From Caballeronia sp. INDeC2 (GTDB lineage Bacteria; Pseudomonadota; Gammaproteobacteria; Burkholderiales; Burkholderiaceae), in the NCBI RefSeq assembly GCF_023631325.1, contig NZ_JALQDG010000003.1, positions 434,001 to 498,000 of the forward strand: a stretch of DNA of 64,000 bases, in the 5' to 3' direction. Shown here piece after piece: positions 42,694 to 53,032 of this stretch; position 1 is the first letter of the stretch; each line of letters starts with the position of its first letter. The translations under genes were made by a program, and so were the position numbers. The notes under the pieces are model-generated. The model had not been told where the DNA came from and made no database searches. It worked only from the letters and a program-made list of their open reading frames with translations.

Positions 42694-42768
42694 CTCCCCG
42701 TAGTTCAATGGATAGAACGAGTGCCTCCTAAGCGCTAGATGCAGGTTCGATTCCTGCCGGGGGGACCA
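42694..42768 (+). tRNA. tRNA-Arg (anticodon CCU)
   Basis: 75 bases including an encoded CCA. D arm GTTC/GAAC, anticodon arm AGTGC-CTCCTAA-GCGCT with CCT at 42727-42729, T arm GCAGG-TTCGATT-CCTGC. The acceptor stem CTCCCCG/CGGGGGG starts with C rather than the usual G and contains one T-G wobble pair. Confidence 0.95.
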
Positions 42769-42939
42769 CGATCCCGCACGCCGCCCTCGCGGCTTCTTGT
42801 TCGTTCCCGTTCCCGTCGCCGCCGCCGCGCTTCTTATCTCCGCTTTTCATCCGCTTCTCATCCGCTCCGCATTGGACCGCAAGCGCTTTCCCGCCGATAA
42901 TGCGACCACTCCGGTCACGCCATCACGGCTCGCGCGTTC

Positions 42940-43737
42940 ATGACGGAAATCCAGTCCGCGGTGCTCGTCTTCATTCTCCTTCTGGCCAGCACGGGGCTGG
43001 GCGCGATCGTGCGGCCGCTGCTGCCCGAAGAGCACAAGGCGCAGGAGACGGTGCAACTCGTGCAGTTGCTCGTCGGCATGCTGGTGACGTTCGCGGCGCT
43101 CGTGCTCGGCCTCCTGACCGCATCGGCGAAAACGGTCTTCGACACCACCAACAGCGACATGCGCAGCTACGCGACATCGATCATCGAACTCGATCGCACC
43201 ATGCGCGATTACGGCGCCGATCTCGATCGCGCGCGCGAACTCCTACGCTCGTACACGGCGGCCGCAGTCGCGAGCACGTGGCCGAACGAGCCGCGGCCGC
43301 CCGGCCATTACCCGGACGTCGAGCCGTCGACGAAAACCGACAATCTCGCGAGCAGCACGCTCGGCGCGATTCTGAGCCAGGCCCAGCGCGACGTGCGCCT
43401 GCTTCGCCCGCACGACGACTATCATCGCCAGATCGCCGCCGAAGCCGCCGCGCGTTTCGAGCAACTCATCGCACTGCGCTGGAAGCTCGTGGAGGAAGCG
43501 CACGGATCGATTTCCTATCCGTTCGACCGGATACTCGTCGGCTGGCTTCTCATCATCTTTCTGTGCTTCGGGCTGATCGCGCCGCGCAACGCGCTTTCGC
43601 TCGTGACGATCATGCTCGGCGCGCTGTCGATCGCATCGGCGGTGCTCGTGATCCTCGATCTCGATACGCCATTCACCGGCCCGATCATGATCGGCAGCCA
43701 GCCGATGCGCGACGCGATCGCATACCAGAGCCGCTGA
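42940..43737 (+). CDS. DUF4239 family membrane protein
   Basis: 265 residues with two N-terminal helices (about 8-28 and 45-62), a helical soluble region, and two C-terminal helices (LVGWLLIIFLCFGLIAP and the following segment). This is the architecture of the DUF4239 (bestrophin-like) group. Function unknown. Its stop overlaps the next start as TGATG, so the two genes are translationally coupled. Confidence 0.82.
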   Translation: MTEIQSAVLVFILLLASTGLGAIVRPLLPEEHKAQETVQLVQLLVGMLVTFAALVLGLLTASAKTVFDTTNSDMRSYATSIIELDRTMRDYGADLDRARELLRSYTAAAVASTWPNEPRPPGHYPDVEPSTKTDNLASSTLGAILSQAQRDVRLLRPHDDYHRQIAAEAAARFEQLIALRWKLVEEAHGSISYPFDRILVGWLLIIFLCFGLIAPRNALSLVTIMLGALSIASAVLVILDLDTPFTGPIMIGSQPMRDAIAYQSR

Positions 43738-44474
43738 TGCTCTACGACGATCCGCGCCTCGTCGCGCTCTACGACATACTCAATCCGTTCGCGCCAGATA
43801 CGGCGTTCTATCTCGCGCTGGCCGAGCCGGCGAAACATATCGTCGATCTCGGCTGCGGCACGGGTTTGCTCGCCTGCGAACTGGCGAAGCGCGGGCATCG
43901 CGTGACGGGCATCGATCCGTCGCCGCAAATGCTGCGTGTCGCGCGAGCGCGTCCGCACGGCGACGAGGTGACGTGGATCGAAGGCGATGCGAACGCGCTG
44001 CCGTTCGTCGGCGCGGCGGATCTGCTCGTGATGACGGGGCACGTCGCACAAGTATTTCTCGACGATGCCGCGTTCCTCGCGACGCTCAAGGCCGCGCGAC
44101 GTGCGATCCGGCCGGGCGGCGCGATCGCCTTCGAAAGCCGCAATCCGGCGGCGCGGGCGTGGGAAAACTGGACGCGCGAACGCTCGTCGAGGCGCGTCGA
44201 AGCGCCGGACGGAAAAACAGTGGAAGTGTGGCAGGAGCGGCACGCGCAACCCGATCCGTCGACAACCGGCCGCGCCGCGTTCACGACGCACTACCGCTTC
44301 ATGTCGACGCCCGAGGACACGCTGAGCGCCACGAGCGAACTGCGCTTTCGCACGCTCGACGAGCTCGCGCGCCTTTTGACCGATTCGGGTTTCGCGCGCA
44401 TCGACTGGTATGGAGACTGGGATCGCGCGCCGGTGGATGAAACGAGCCGCGAGCTGATCGCGGTGGCGCGGTGA
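43737..44474 (+). CDS. Class I SAM-dependent methyltransferase
   Basis: 245 residues. The SAM-binding motif I is HIVDLGCGTGLLACELAKRG, followed by GIDPSPQML and IEGDANALPF. The substrate is unknown. Start 43737 overlaps the stop of the DUF4239 gene. Downstream is rubredoxin on the other strand. Confidence 0.88.
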   Translation: MLYDDPRLVALYDILNPFAPDTAFYLALAEPAKHIVDLGCGTGLLACELAKRGHRVTGIDPSPQMLRVARARPHGDEVTWIEGDANALPFVGAADLLVMTGHVAQVFLDDAAFLATLKAARRAIRPGGAIAFESRNPAARAWENWTRERSSRRVEAPDGKTVEVWQERHAQPDPSTTGRAAFTTHYRFMSTPEDTLSATSELRFRTLDELARLLTDSGFARIDWYGDWDRAPVDETSRELIAVAR

Positions 44475-44502
44475 AAACCCGCCCCGCAAACGGCAGTGGG
44501 TA

Positions 44503-44685
44503 TCAGAACTCGACGACGACGAAGTCGGCCTTGCCCACGTCGCACAGCGGGCAGCGCCAGTCGGCGGGGATGTCGTCGAAACGGGTGCCGGCGGGAATGC
44601 CGTCGTCCGGCAGACCTTCTTCCTCGTTGTAGATCCAGCCGCAAATCAGGCAGACCCAGCTCTTGAATTCGATGACTTCGCTCAC
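44503..44685 (-). CDS. Rubredoxin
   Basis: 60 residues from a GTG start. The four iron ligands are in WVCLICGWIYN and WRCPLCDVGK. It is a small electron carrier, often paired with alkane hydroxylase or reductase; none of these is adjacent here. Confidence 0.95.
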   Translation of the reverse strand: MSEVIEFKSWVCLICGWIYNEEEGLPDDGIPAGTRFDDIPADWRCPLCDVGKADFVVVEF

Positions 44686-44879
44686 GACAGACTCTTGATT
44701 CGAAAGAAATAAACGGAAACCGCGTGCGCTCGAAGACGATGCGCGGCGCGGCGACCCGGCATCTTACAGGAATCGGCGCGATCGTCCCGATTACGGCGAT
44801 CCGTAAGCCCGGTGTATGCTTTTTGGGTCTCCGGCGCCGCTTTCGCGCCAGCGACCGGTTTCACAACATGGAGAAAACG

Positions 44880-45287
44880 ATGAACAAGAAAATCTTGGGT
44901 GCGATGCTGACAGGCGCGTTTCTGCTCGCGCAATACGCCGGCGCGGCGCATGCGCAGGCGCGCGTCTATTTCGTCGAGCCGAAAGATGACGCCACCGTTA
45001 CGAGCCCCGTGCACGTGAAGTTCGGCGTCGACGGCATGTCGATCGCGCCGGCGGGCACGATGACCGACGGCACCGGCCATCACCATCTGCTGATCGATGG
45101 CAAGCCGCTGCCGAAGGGCACCGTGATCCCGGCGAACGATACGTCGCTGCACTTCGGCAAGGGCCAGACCGAGGCCGACGTGAAACTGCCGCCCGGAGAT
45201 CACACGCTGACGATGCAGTTCGGCGACGGCGCGCACCGCTCCTACGGGCCGGAAATGAGCCAGACGATCAAGGTGCATGTGAAGTAA
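44880..45287 (+). CDS. DUF4399 periplasmic protein
   Basis: 135 residues, start 44880 by GGAG spacing. Signal peptide cut after AAHA, then a DUF4399 beta-rich domain (VYFVEPKDDATVTSPVHVKFGVDGM; GTGHHHLLID; KLPPGDHTLTMQFGDGAHRSY). The histidines of GHHH may bind metal. Function unknown. A terminator follows. Confidence 0.85.
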   Translation: MNKKILGAMLTGAFLLAQYAGAAHAQARVYFVEPKDDATVTSPVHVKFGVDGMSIAPAGTMTDGTGHHHLLIDGKPLPKGTVIPANDTSLHFGKGQTEADVKLPPGDHTLTMQFGDGAHRSYGPEMSQTIKVHVK

Positions 45288-45309
45288 CGCGTTTTCGGCG
45301 CGAGACGAG

Positions 45310-45352
45310 GCAAGGCCGCCGCGGATCGGATCCGGGCGGCCTTGCCGCATTT
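45310..45352 (+). terminator. Terminator after the DUF4399 gene
   Basis: Eleven-base stem GCAAGGCCGCC / GGCGGCCTTGC with a 14-nt loop and a short T-run. Confidence 0.7.
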
Positions 45353-45487
45353 TGGGCTGCCGGCCCTCATCCGTTCGGCCTTAAGCCGCGCGCGTCGTGC
45401 GTTGTCGGGCGCGGCGCCCGGTACAATGGCCGCTTCCATCGGTTGTCGTGTTCGTCGCCGATTCTTCGCCATCCATCCGGTTTTCCC

Positions 45488-47422
45488 ATGTCGCTTTATT
45501 CCATTTCGGACGCGCAGCTCGCGTTCGGCCACGTCGCATTGCTCGACCACGCCGACTTCTCGCTCGAAGCGGGCGAGCGTGTCGGGCTGATCGGCCGCAA
45601 CGGCGCGGGCAAGTCGTCGCTTCTCAAGATCGTCGCGGGGCTCGCCGCGCCCGATGACGGCCTCGTCACGCGTCAGAGCGAGCTCACGACCGTCTACGTG
45701 CCGCAGGAGCCCGAGTTCGATCTCGACGCCTCCGTGTTCGATGTCGTCGCCTCCGGCCTGATCGATGCGCGCGCATTGCTCGACGAGTACGACGCCGTCG
45801 CGCACGCGCTCGCCGACACGCCCGAAGGCGCGCAGCACGACGCGTTGCTCGCGCGCATGAACGCGCTGCAATCGGCGCTCGACATGCGCGATGCGTGGAA
45901 CTGGCGCACGCGCGTCGCAACGACGCTCGCGCAAATCGGCCTCGACGGCGACGCGCGCGCGGGCGACCTGTCCGGCGGCATGAAAAAGCGCGTGGCGCTG
46001 GCGCGCGCGCTCGTCGTGCAGCCCGATGTGCTTTTGCTCGACGAGCCGACCAACCATCTCGACTTCGACGGCATTCGCTGGCTGGAAGAACTGCTCGTCA
46101 CGCTGCGCACCGGCTTGCTCTTCATCACGCACGATCGCGCGTTTCTCGATCGCGTGGCGACGCGCATCGTCGAACTGGATCGCGGGCGTCTGCTGTCGTA
46201 TCCGGGCAATTTCAGCGCGTATCAGACGAGGAAGGCGCAGCAGCTCGAAGTCGAAAAAATCGAGCAGGAGAAGTTCGACAAGCTGCTCGCGCAAGAAGAA
46301 GTGTGGATTCGCAAGGGCGTCGAGGCGCGGCGCACGCGCAGCGTCGGGCGCATCGCGCGGCTCGTGGAAATGCGCAACGAACGCGCCGAACGCCGCAACG
46401 TGCAGGGCAACGTGAAGCTCGATGTCGGGCAGGGCGAGAAGTCCGGCAAGATCGTCGCCGAACTGACCGATGTCACGAAGCGCTACGGCGAACGCACGAT
46501 CGTCGACCGCTTCACGGCCACGGTGATGCGCGGCGACAAGATCGGTCTCGTCGGTCCGAACGGCGCGGGCAAGACCACATTGCTGAAGCTCATCCTCGGC
46601 GAGTTGCAGCCCGACGAAGGGCGCGTGCGCGTCGGCACCAACATTCAGGTCGCGTACTTCGATCAGATGCGCGCGCAACTCGATCTCGACAAATCGCTCG
46701 CCGACACCATCAGCCCCGGCAGCGAATGGGTCGAAGTGAACGGCGTGAAGAAGCACGTGATGAGCTATCTCGGCGACTTCCTGTTCGCGCCGGAACGCGC
46801 GCGTTCGCCGGTGCGCTCGCTGTCGGGCGGCGAGCGCAATCGCCTGTTGCTCGCGCGCCTTTTCGCGCGGCCCGCGAACGTGCTCGTGCTCGACGAGCCG
46901 ACCAACGACCTCGACATTCCCACGCTCGAACTGCTCGAAGAACTGCTCGCTGATTACGACGGCACCGTGTTGCTCGTGAGCCACGACCGCGCGTTTCTCG
47001 ACAACGTCGTGACGTCGGTGTTCGCCGCGGAGGGCCGCGGCCTGTGGCGCGAGTATGTCGGCGGCTTCTCCGACTGGCAGATTCAGCGCGAACGTTCGGA
47101 GCGTATCGCGGAAGAAGCGGCGCGCCAGACGGCGAAAGAAGCGCCGAAGGACGACACGCCGAAGGAAAGCGCGGCGGGCCGCAACGCGCAGCGCACGGTG
47201 AAGCTGTCGTTCAAGGAACAGCGCGAGCTGGAAGCGCTGCCGGGGCGCATCGCCGAACTGGAAGACGAGCAGAAGGCGATCGGCGCACAGCTCGCAGACG
47301 GCTCGATCTTCGCGAAGGACGCGAAGGAAGGCGCGCGGCTGTCGGAGCGCCACGCGGCGATCGAAGAGGAATTGCTCGTCGCGCTCGAGCGCTGGGAAGA
47401 GCTGGAAGCGAAGCGCACGTAA
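45488..47422 (+). CDS. uup: ABC-F ATPase, Uup type
   Basis: 644 residues with two nucleotide-binding domains: Walker A GRNGAGKSS and GPNGAGKTT, signatures LSGGMKKRV and LSGGERNRL, and Walker B LLLDEPTNHLD and LVLDEPTNDLD. An arm/linker and a C-terminal coiled coil (about 560-640: LSFKEQRELEALPGRIAELEDEQ) distinguish Uup from EttA and YheS. It is soluble, without membrane segments. Uup acts on the ribosome and influences transposon excision. Start 45488 (MSLYSISDAQLAF). Confidence 0.92.
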   Translation: MSLYSISDAQLAFGHVALLDHADFSLEAGERVGLIGRNGAGKSSLLKIVAGLAAPDDGLVTRQSELTTVYVPQEPEFDLDASVFDVVASGLIDARALLDEYDAVAHALADTPEGAQHDALLARMNALQSALDMRDAWNWRTRVATTLAQIGLDGDARAGDLSGGMKKRVALARALVVQPDVLLLDEPTNHLDFDGIRWLEELLVTLRTGLLFITHDRAFLDRVATRIVELDRGRLLSYPGNFSAYQTRKAQQLEVEKIEQEKFDKLLAQEEVWIRKGVEARRTRSVGRIARLVEMRNERAERRNVQGNVKLDVGQGEKSGKIVAELTDVTKRYGERTIVDRFTATVMRGDKIGLVGPNGAGKTTLLKLILGELQPDEGRVRVGTNIQVAYFDQMRAQLDLDKSLADTISPGSEWVEVNGVKKHVMSYLGDFLFAPERARSPVRSLSGGERNRLLLARLFARPANVLVLDEPTNDLDIPTLELLEELLADYDGTVLLVSHDRAFLDNVVTSVFAAEGRGLWREYVGGFSDWQIQRERSERIAEEAARQTAKEAPKDDTPKESAAGRNAQRTVKLSFKEQRELEALPGRIAELEDEQKAIGAQLADGSIFAKDAKEGARLSERHAAIEEELLVALERWEELEAKRT

Positions 47423-47642
47423 GCGCTTTCGGGGCCGCGCACGACACGCCTTTTATCGGTCCGAGGTGGGCGCGGCGTGCGAAAACCGCTATTCTCCTAG
47501 CGCGGCTCGGATCGGCGGGCGGTTTTCCGCCTCCCGCACCGGCATCCGGCCAGGCATTTTCATCAAGCATTCGCCGGCAGATCGGGCGTCACGTTGTGGC
47601 ATTTCCCGCGAGAACGCTCGAGAGCCGGATCAACGTTCAACT

Positions 47643-49682
47643 ATGTCCACGAAAAAATCCAGCGCAATGGCGACAGGCACTGAACGAGGCAAACGCCTCG
47701 TCATGAACGCCAAGGCAGCCGGCTACAGCGAAGCATCGATCAAGGTGCTCAAGGGCCTGGAGCCGGTCAAGCAGCGGCCCGGCATGTACACGCGGACCGA
47801 GAATCCGCTGCACATCATTCAGGAAGTGATCGATAACGCCTCCGACGAAGCGCTCGGCGGCTTCGGCAAACAGATCATCGTCACGCTGCATAACGACAAC
47901 TCCGTGTCCGTCGAGGACGATGGCCGCGGCATTCCCTTCGGCATGCATCCGGAAGAGGGCGTGCCGGTCGTCGAGATCGTGTTCACGCGGCTGCATGCGG
48001 GCGGCAAGTTCGACAAGGCCGCGGGCGGCGCGTACACGTTCTCGGGCGGTCTGCACGGCGTCGGCGTCTCCGTCACGAACGCGCTCGCGACGCGCCTCGA
48101 GGTCGCGGTCTGGCGCGACAACAAGGTCGCGCAACTGGCGTTTTCAAACGGCGACGTCATCGAAGAACTTACGACGCGCGCGGCCGAGCGGGGCGCCAAG
48201 AAGAGCGGCACGCGCGTGCGCGCATGGCCGAATCCGAAGTACTTCGATTCCGCCAATCTGCCGCTCGGCGAATTGCAGCGTCTCTTGCGCTCGAAGGCCG
48301 TGCTGCTGCCGGGCGTCGAAGTGGTGCTCGTCGTCGAGAAGACGGGCGAGCGTCAGACGTGGAAGTATGAAGACGGCCTGCGCGGTTATCTGCTCGAAGG
48401 CATGGGCGGCAGCGAACTGCTGATTCCCTTGTTCGAAGGCGAGCGCTACGCGGAAAGCTCGAAGAACACCGAGGAAACTTTCGCGGAAGGCGAGGGCGCC
48501 TCGTGGGTCGTCGCGTGGAGCGAGGAAGGCCCGCTCTTGCGCGAATCGTATGTGAACCTCATTCCGACGCCCGCGGGCGGCACGCATGAATCCGGCCTGC
48601 GCGATGGCCTCTTCCAGGCGGTGAAGAACTTCGTCGAAATTCACAACCTGCAGCCCAAAGGCGTGAAGCTGCTCGCGGAGGACGTGTTCGCGCGCGTGTC
48701 GTTCGTGCTGTCGGCGAAAGTGCTCGATCCGCAATTTCAAGGGCAGATCAAGGAACGCCTCAATAGCCGCGATGCGGTGAAGCTCGTGTCGTCGTTCTCG
48801 CGGCCTGCGCTCGAGTTGTGGCTGAACCAGCACGTCGAGTTCGGCAAGAAGCTCGCGGAACTCGTGATCCGTCAGGCGCAGGCCCGCACGCGCGCCGGCC
48901 AGAAGATCGAGAAGAAGAAAAGCTCGGGCGTTGCCGTGTTGCCGGGCAAGCTCACGGATTGCGAATCGACAGACATCGCGCGCAACGAGCTTTTCCTCGT
49001 CGAGGGCGATTCGGCGGGCGGGTCCGCGAAGATGGGCCGCGACAAGGAGTTTCAGGCGATTCTCCCGTTGCGCGGCAAGGTGCTGAACACGTGGGAAACG
49101 GAACGCGACCGGCTCTTTGCGAACAACGAAGTGCATGACATCGCCGTGGCGATCGGTGTGGACCCCCATGGCCCCGACGATCAGATCGATCTGTCGAATC
49201 TGCGTTACGGCAAGATCTGCATTCTTTCCGACGCGGACGTCGACGGCGCGCACATTCAGGTGCTTCTGCTCACGCTCTTCTTCAAGCACTTCCCGCAACT
49301 GATCGAGCGCGGCCACGTGTGCGTCGCGCGTCCGCCGCTCTTTCGCGTCGATGCGCCCGCGCGCGGCAAGAAGCCCGCGCAGAAGCTCTACGCGCTCGAC
49401 GAAGGCGAGCTCGAAGCCATCCTCGACAAGTTGCGCAAGGACGGTGTGCGGGAAACGGCGTGGACCATCAGCCGCTTCAAAGGTCTCGGCGAAATGAGCG
49501 CGGAGCAGCTCTGGGACACGACGATGAACCCCGACACGCGCCGCCTCCTGCCGGTCGGCCTCGGCGATCTGGGCTTCGATCTCACCGTCTCGCGCATGAC
49601 GATGCTGATGGGCAAGGGCGAAGCGGCATCGCGCCGCAGCTGGCTCGAAGAAAAGGGCAACGAAGTCGAAGCGGACATTTGA
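47643..49682 (+). CDS. parE: DNA topoisomerase IV subunit B
   Basis: 679 residues. The GHKL ATPase has VIDNASDEALGG, DDGRGIPFGMHPEEG and GGLHGVGVSVTNAL. The TOPRIM domain has EGDSAGGSAKMGR and DADVDGAHI with its metal-binding acidic residues. With ParC it decatenates daughter chromosomes. Start 47643 has a weak ribosome site; an alternative ATG is at 47667. parC begins 38 bases after its stop. Confidence 0.95.
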   Translation: MSTKKSSAMATGTERGKRLVMNAKAAGYSEASIKVLKGLEPVKQRPGMYTRTENPLHIIQEVIDNASDEALGGFGKQIIVTLHNDNSVSVEDDGRGIPFGMHPEEGVPVVEIVFTRLHAGGKFDKAAGGAYTFSGGLHGVGVSVTNALATRLEVAVWRDNKVAQLAFSNGDVIEELTTRAAERGAKKSGTRVRAWPNPKYFDSANLPLGELQRLLRSKAVLLPGVEVVLVVEKTGERQTWKYEDGLRGYLLEGMGGSELLIPLFEGERYAESSKNTEETFAEGEGASWVVAWSEEGPLLRESYVNLIPTPAGGTHESGLRDGLFQAVKNFVEIHNLQPKGVKLLAEDVFARVSFVLSAKVLDPQFQGQIKERLNSRDAVKLVSSFSRPALELWLNQHVEFGKKLAELVIRQAQARTRAGQKIEKKKSSGVAVLPGKLTDCESTDIARNELFLVEGDSAGGSAKMGRDKEFQAILPLRGKVLNTWETERDRLFANNEVHDIAVAIGVDPHGPDDQIDLSNLRYGKICILSDADVDGAHIQVLLLTLFFKHFPQLIERGHVCVARPPLFRVDAPARGKKPAQKLYALDEGELEAILDKLRKDGVRETAWTISRFKGLGEMSAEQLWDTTMNPDTRRLLPVGLGDLGFDLTVSRMTMLMGKGEAASRRSWLEEKGNEVEADI

Positions 49683-49720
49683 GCGCGACTTGAGCAACGC
49701 ATAACGGATATCGATATTCG

Positions 49721-52039
49721 ATGGGAATCACAGACGATCTCTTCGCCGAACAGACCGCACCGGACGGCGAACAACTGACGCTCGGCGATTACGCCGAGCG
49801 CGCCTATCTCGACTACGCGGTGAGCGTGGTGAAGGGCCGCGCGCTGCCGGATGTCTGCGACGGACAAAAGCCCGTGCAGCGCCGCATTCTCTACGCGATG
49901 AGCGAGATGGGCCTCGCGTCCGGCGCGAAACCGGTGAAGTCGGCGCGCGTGGTCGGCGACGTGCTGGGCAAATATCACCCGCACGGCGATCAATCGGCGT
50001 ACGACGCGCTCGTGCGTCTCGCGCAGGACTTCTCGATGCGCTATCCGCTCATCGACGGTCAGGGCAACTTCGGCTCGCGCGACGGCGACGGCGCGGCGGC
50101 CATGCGGTACACGGAAGCGCGCCTCACGCCCATCGCGCGCCTGCTGCTCGATGAAATCGATCAGGGCACGGTCGACTTCATGCCGAACTACGACGGCTCG
50201 TTCGAAGAGCCGAAGCTTTTACCCGCGCGTTTGCCGTTCCTGTTGCTGAACGGCGCATCGGGCATCGCGGTGGGTCTCGCGACGGAAATCCCGTCGCACA
50301 ATCTGCGCGAAGTCGCGCAAGCCGCCGTCGCGATGATCCGCGATCCGAAGATGGGCCACGCGGGTTTGATGGAGAAGTTGCCCGGACCGGATTTCCCCGG
50401 CGGCGGGCAAATCATCTCGTCGCCCGCGGAAATCTCGGCGGCCTACGAGACGGGCCGCGGCAGCCTGAAGGTGCGCGCGCGCTGGAAGATCGAAGACATG
50501 GCGCGCGGCCAGTGGCAGGTCGTCATCACGGAATTGCCGCCGGGCGTGTCGAGCCAGAAGGTGCTCGAGGAGATCGAGGAACTCACCAACCCGAAGATCA
50601 AGCTCGGCAAGAAGACGCTTACCCCCGAGCAGGTCCAGACCAAGCAGACCTTGCTCGGCCTGCTCGACGCCGTGCGCGACGAGTCCGGCAAGGACGCGCC
50701 CGTGCGTCTCGTGTTCGAGCCGAAGTCGAGCCGCATCGATCAGACCGAGTTCGTCAACTCGCTGCTCGCGCATACGAGCCTCGAATCGAACGCGACGATC
50801 AATCTCGTGATGATCGGCGCGGATGGCCGGCCGCGTCAGAAGGGCATCGTCGAGATCCTGCACGAGTGGATCGGCTTTCGCTTCGTGACGGTGACGCGGC
50901 GCACGCAGCATCGCCTCGGCAAGGTCAACGACCGCATCCATATTCTCGAAGGGCGAATGATCGTCTTCCTGAATATCGATGAAGTCATTCGCATCATCCG
51001 CGAATCGGAGGAGCCGAAGCAGGCGCTGATCGCGCGCTTCAATCTCTCCGACCGTCAGGCCGAAGACATCCTCGAAATTCGTCTGCGTCAGCTGGCGCGG
51101 CTCGAAGCGATCAAGATCGAACAGGAGCTGTCCGACTTGCGCGACGAAAAGACCAAGCTTGAAGAGCTGCTCAACAGCGACGCCGCGATGAAGCGCGTGC
51201 TCATCAGGGAAATCGAAGCGGACGCGAAGCAATACGGCGACGATCGCCGCACGCTCATTCAGCAGGAAAAGCGTGCGACGTTCGAGGCGCGTGTCGTCGA
51301 TGAACCCGTGACGGTCGTCGTGTCGCAGAAGGGCTGGGTGCGCGCGTTGAAGGGCCACGGACTCGATCCGGCGGGCTTCACGTTCAAGCAGGGCGATGGT
51401 CTCTATGCGGCGTTCCTGGCGCGCACGCCGGATTCGCTGGTCGCGTGGGGCAGCAAGGGGCGCGTGTATTCGGTGCCAGTGTCGGCGTTGCCGGGCGGGC
51501 GGGGTGACGGCGTGCCGGTGACGTCGCTGATCGAGCTGGAATCGGGCACGCATCTGCTGCACTATTTCGCGGCGAACGCGGAGCAACCGTTGCTGCTGGC
51601 ATCGAGCAATGGCTTCGGCTTCATGGCGAAGCTGGGCGACATGGTGAGCCGTCAGAAGGCGGGCAAGGCGTTCATGACGATCGACGAAGGTGCGGCTCCG
51701 CTTGCGCCGATGCCGATCAATCCGGGCGCGACTCATGTCGCGTGCCTGTCGAGCGCGGGCAAGCTGCTGGTCTTCGGCATGGACGAGATGAAGACGCTGT
51801 CGGGCGGCGGTCGCGGCGTCATTCTCATGGGCCTCGATGCGAAGGAAACGCTGCGCCAGGCGCTCGCGTTCGACGCGCGCGGCGTGATGATGATCGGCAC
51901 GGGGCGTGGCGGGAAGGCGCGGGACGAGAAGCTCAGCGGATCGCAGTTGCAATTGCATCTCGGCAAGCGCGCGAGGAAGGGGCGTGCGCCGGATTCGTCG
52001 TTGAAGGTGACGGAGTTGAGGCCGGTATTTGAAGGGTAA
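49721..52039 (+). CDS. parC: DNA topoisomerase IV subunit A
   Basis: 772 residues. The cleavage domain carries the active-site tyrosine in [10 protein letters not shown] and the quinolone-pocket region [19 protein letters not shown]. The beta-propeller C-terminus starts near residue 520. The GyrA-box is not seen, which agrees with ParC rather than GyrA. Same operon as parE, closed by a terminator. Confidence 0.95.
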   Translation: MGITDDLFAEQTAPDGEQLTLGDYAERAYLDYAVSVVKGRALPDVCDGQKPVQRRILYAMSEMGLASGAKPVKSARVVGDVLGKYHPHGDQSAYDALVRLAQDFSMRYPLIDGQGNFGSRDGDGAAAMRYTEARLTPIARLLLDEIDQGTVDFMPNYDGSFEEPKLLPARLPFLLLNGASGIAVGLATEIPSHNLREVAQAAVAMIRDPKMGHAGLMEKLPGPDFPGGGQIISSPAEISAAYETGRGSLKVRARWKIEDMARGQWQVVITELPPGVSSQKVLEEIEELTNPKIKLGKKTLTPEQVQTKQTLLGLLDAVRDESGKDAPVRLVFEPKSSRIDQTEFVNSLLAHTSLESNATINLVMIGADGRPRQKGIVEILHEWIGFRFVTVTRRTQHRLGKVNDRIHILEGRMIVFLNIDEVIRIIRESEEPKQALIARFNLSDRQAEDILEIRLRQLARLEAIKIEQELSDLRDEKTKLEELLNSDAAMKRVLIREIEADAKQYGDDRRTLIQQEKRATFEARVVDEPVTVVVSQKGWVRALKGHGLDPAGFTFKQGDGLYAAFLARTPDSLVAWGSKGRVYSVPVSALPGGRGDGVPVTSLIELESGTHLLHYFAANAEQPLLLASSNGFGFMAKLGDMVSRQKAGKAFMTIDEGAAPLAPMPINPGATHVACLSSAGKLLVFGMDEMKTLSGGGRGVILMGLDAKETLRQALAFDARGVMMIGTGRGGKARDEKLSGSQLQLHLGKRARKGRAPDSSLKVTELRPVFEG

Positions 52040-52079
52040 AGTGTTTGAGGGGCGTCGCTGACGTCCGCCCGTGACCTGA

Positions 52080-52107
52080 GAAGCCCGCTTCGTGCGGGCT
52101 TTTTTTG
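52080..52107 (+). terminator. Terminator of parE-parC
   Basis: Stem AGCCCGC / GCGGGCT with a 5-nt loop and seven T. Confidence 0.9.
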
Positions 52108-52278
52108 CATCTGCCAATCTGCCTCGCGACATTCGGTTATTCACCATTTCCACACTCGCTCCAAGCCAACAGACTTTGCTTTGGCGTCGCGAAGTCTCAG
52201 CGAGATGCTTGAAAGAAACGCAGTGACGATTCCCATATTGGTATATCTGCCATTGCGTGATGGAAGAAAGAGAAGGAG

Positions 52279-52476
52279 GTGGTGGAGTCGTCGCGGGATG
52301 GCACCTATCGCGCCGTCTACACGGTGAAGTTCGTGCACGCGGTCTATGTACTGCATTGTTTCCAGAAAAAGTCGGCAGACGGCATCGCCACGCCGAAGCC
52401 GGACATCGACATCGTTCGGGCGAGGCTGAAAGCGGCGCAAGCGCATGCCGCAGGAGAAGGCAATGATCGAGATTGA
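52279..52476 (+). pseudogene. HigB/Gp49-type toxin, N-terminally truncated remnant
   Basis: The readable 65 residues match only the C-terminal half of the RelE-like Gp49/DUF891 toxins (DGTYRAVYTVKFVHAVYVLHCFQKK ... TPKPDIDIVRARLKAA). A full toxin is about 110 residues. Upstream, an in-frame TGA at 52258 closes the frame, and none of the three frames of the preceding 130 bases gives the missing part. That stretch is also AT-richer than its surroundings. Its end overlaps the antitoxin start by 14 bases, the normal HigBA layout. Confidence 0.65.
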
Positions 52477-52804
52477 AAAGGGCAGCGGCAACGTTTATGC
52501 CGACCTGGAAACGGCCGACGCCGACGAAATGCGAGTCAAGGCGCAACTCGCCGGCAAGATAGGCGAGGTCATCAAGGCACGTCGCTGGACACAACAGCGA
52601 GCGTCCGAGGTGCTGGGCAACAGTCAGCCGAAAATGTCGCAACTGCTGCGGGGACAATTCCGGGGCATCAGCGAGGCGAAGATGCTGGATTTGCTGGCAC
52701 GTCTTGGCCGCAACGTACAGATCGTCGTCGGTCCGCAGCGGCGCTCGACGAAAAAAGAGCCGAGTGGAAGTCGTTTTCGCCGCACGACGGCGAATTCAGG
52801 TTAG
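52463..52804 (+). CDS. XRE-family antitoxin, HigA type
   Basis: 113 residues. Helix-turn-helix: KIGEVIKARRWTQQRASEVLGNSQPKMSQLLRG. AGGAGAAGG precedes start 52463. The C-terminal tail is basic. It appears intact although its toxin partner is truncated, so it may survive as an orphan regulator or an anti-addiction antitoxin. Confidence 0.8.
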   Translation: MIEIEKGSGNVYADLETADADEMRVKAQLAGKIGEVIKARRWTQQRASEVLGNSQPKMSQLLRGQFRGISEAKMLDLLARLGRNVQIVVGPQRRSTKKEPSGSRFRRTTANSG

Positions 52805-53032
52805 CGAACGATCCGGATGACGGTAGCGAGTAGCACCGCGATGACCGCGCGTCGCATCATAAATATGCACCAATGCGGGAACTCGTTACGCGACTCGCAT
52901 TCTTAGTGTTCTGGGCTCGACCGCCAAGTCTCGTCACTTGCAGCAGCAGTTTCCAATCTTCGGCTTGAGTCCGCCCATGACTTTCACGCCGCAACCCGTC
53001 CATCGAGTTTTGAACCGCATCCGGAATCCCCA

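Noticed and set aside
42900..44474. A single 524-codon plus-strand gene ending in the methyltransferase
   Set aside because: Its first 280 codons are a shadow frame of the DUF4239 gene. The methyltransferase has its own overlapping start at 43737.
45242..47353. 703-codon minus-strand open frame across uup
   Set aside because: It is antisense to a clearly conserved ABC-F gene, with arginine/leucine-rich low-complexity translation and no start signal.
50219..52657. 812-codon minus-strand open frame across parC
   Set aside because: Antisense shadow of parC. The last part outside parC (near 52140-52280) gives a less biased peptide but no recognisable domain or start.
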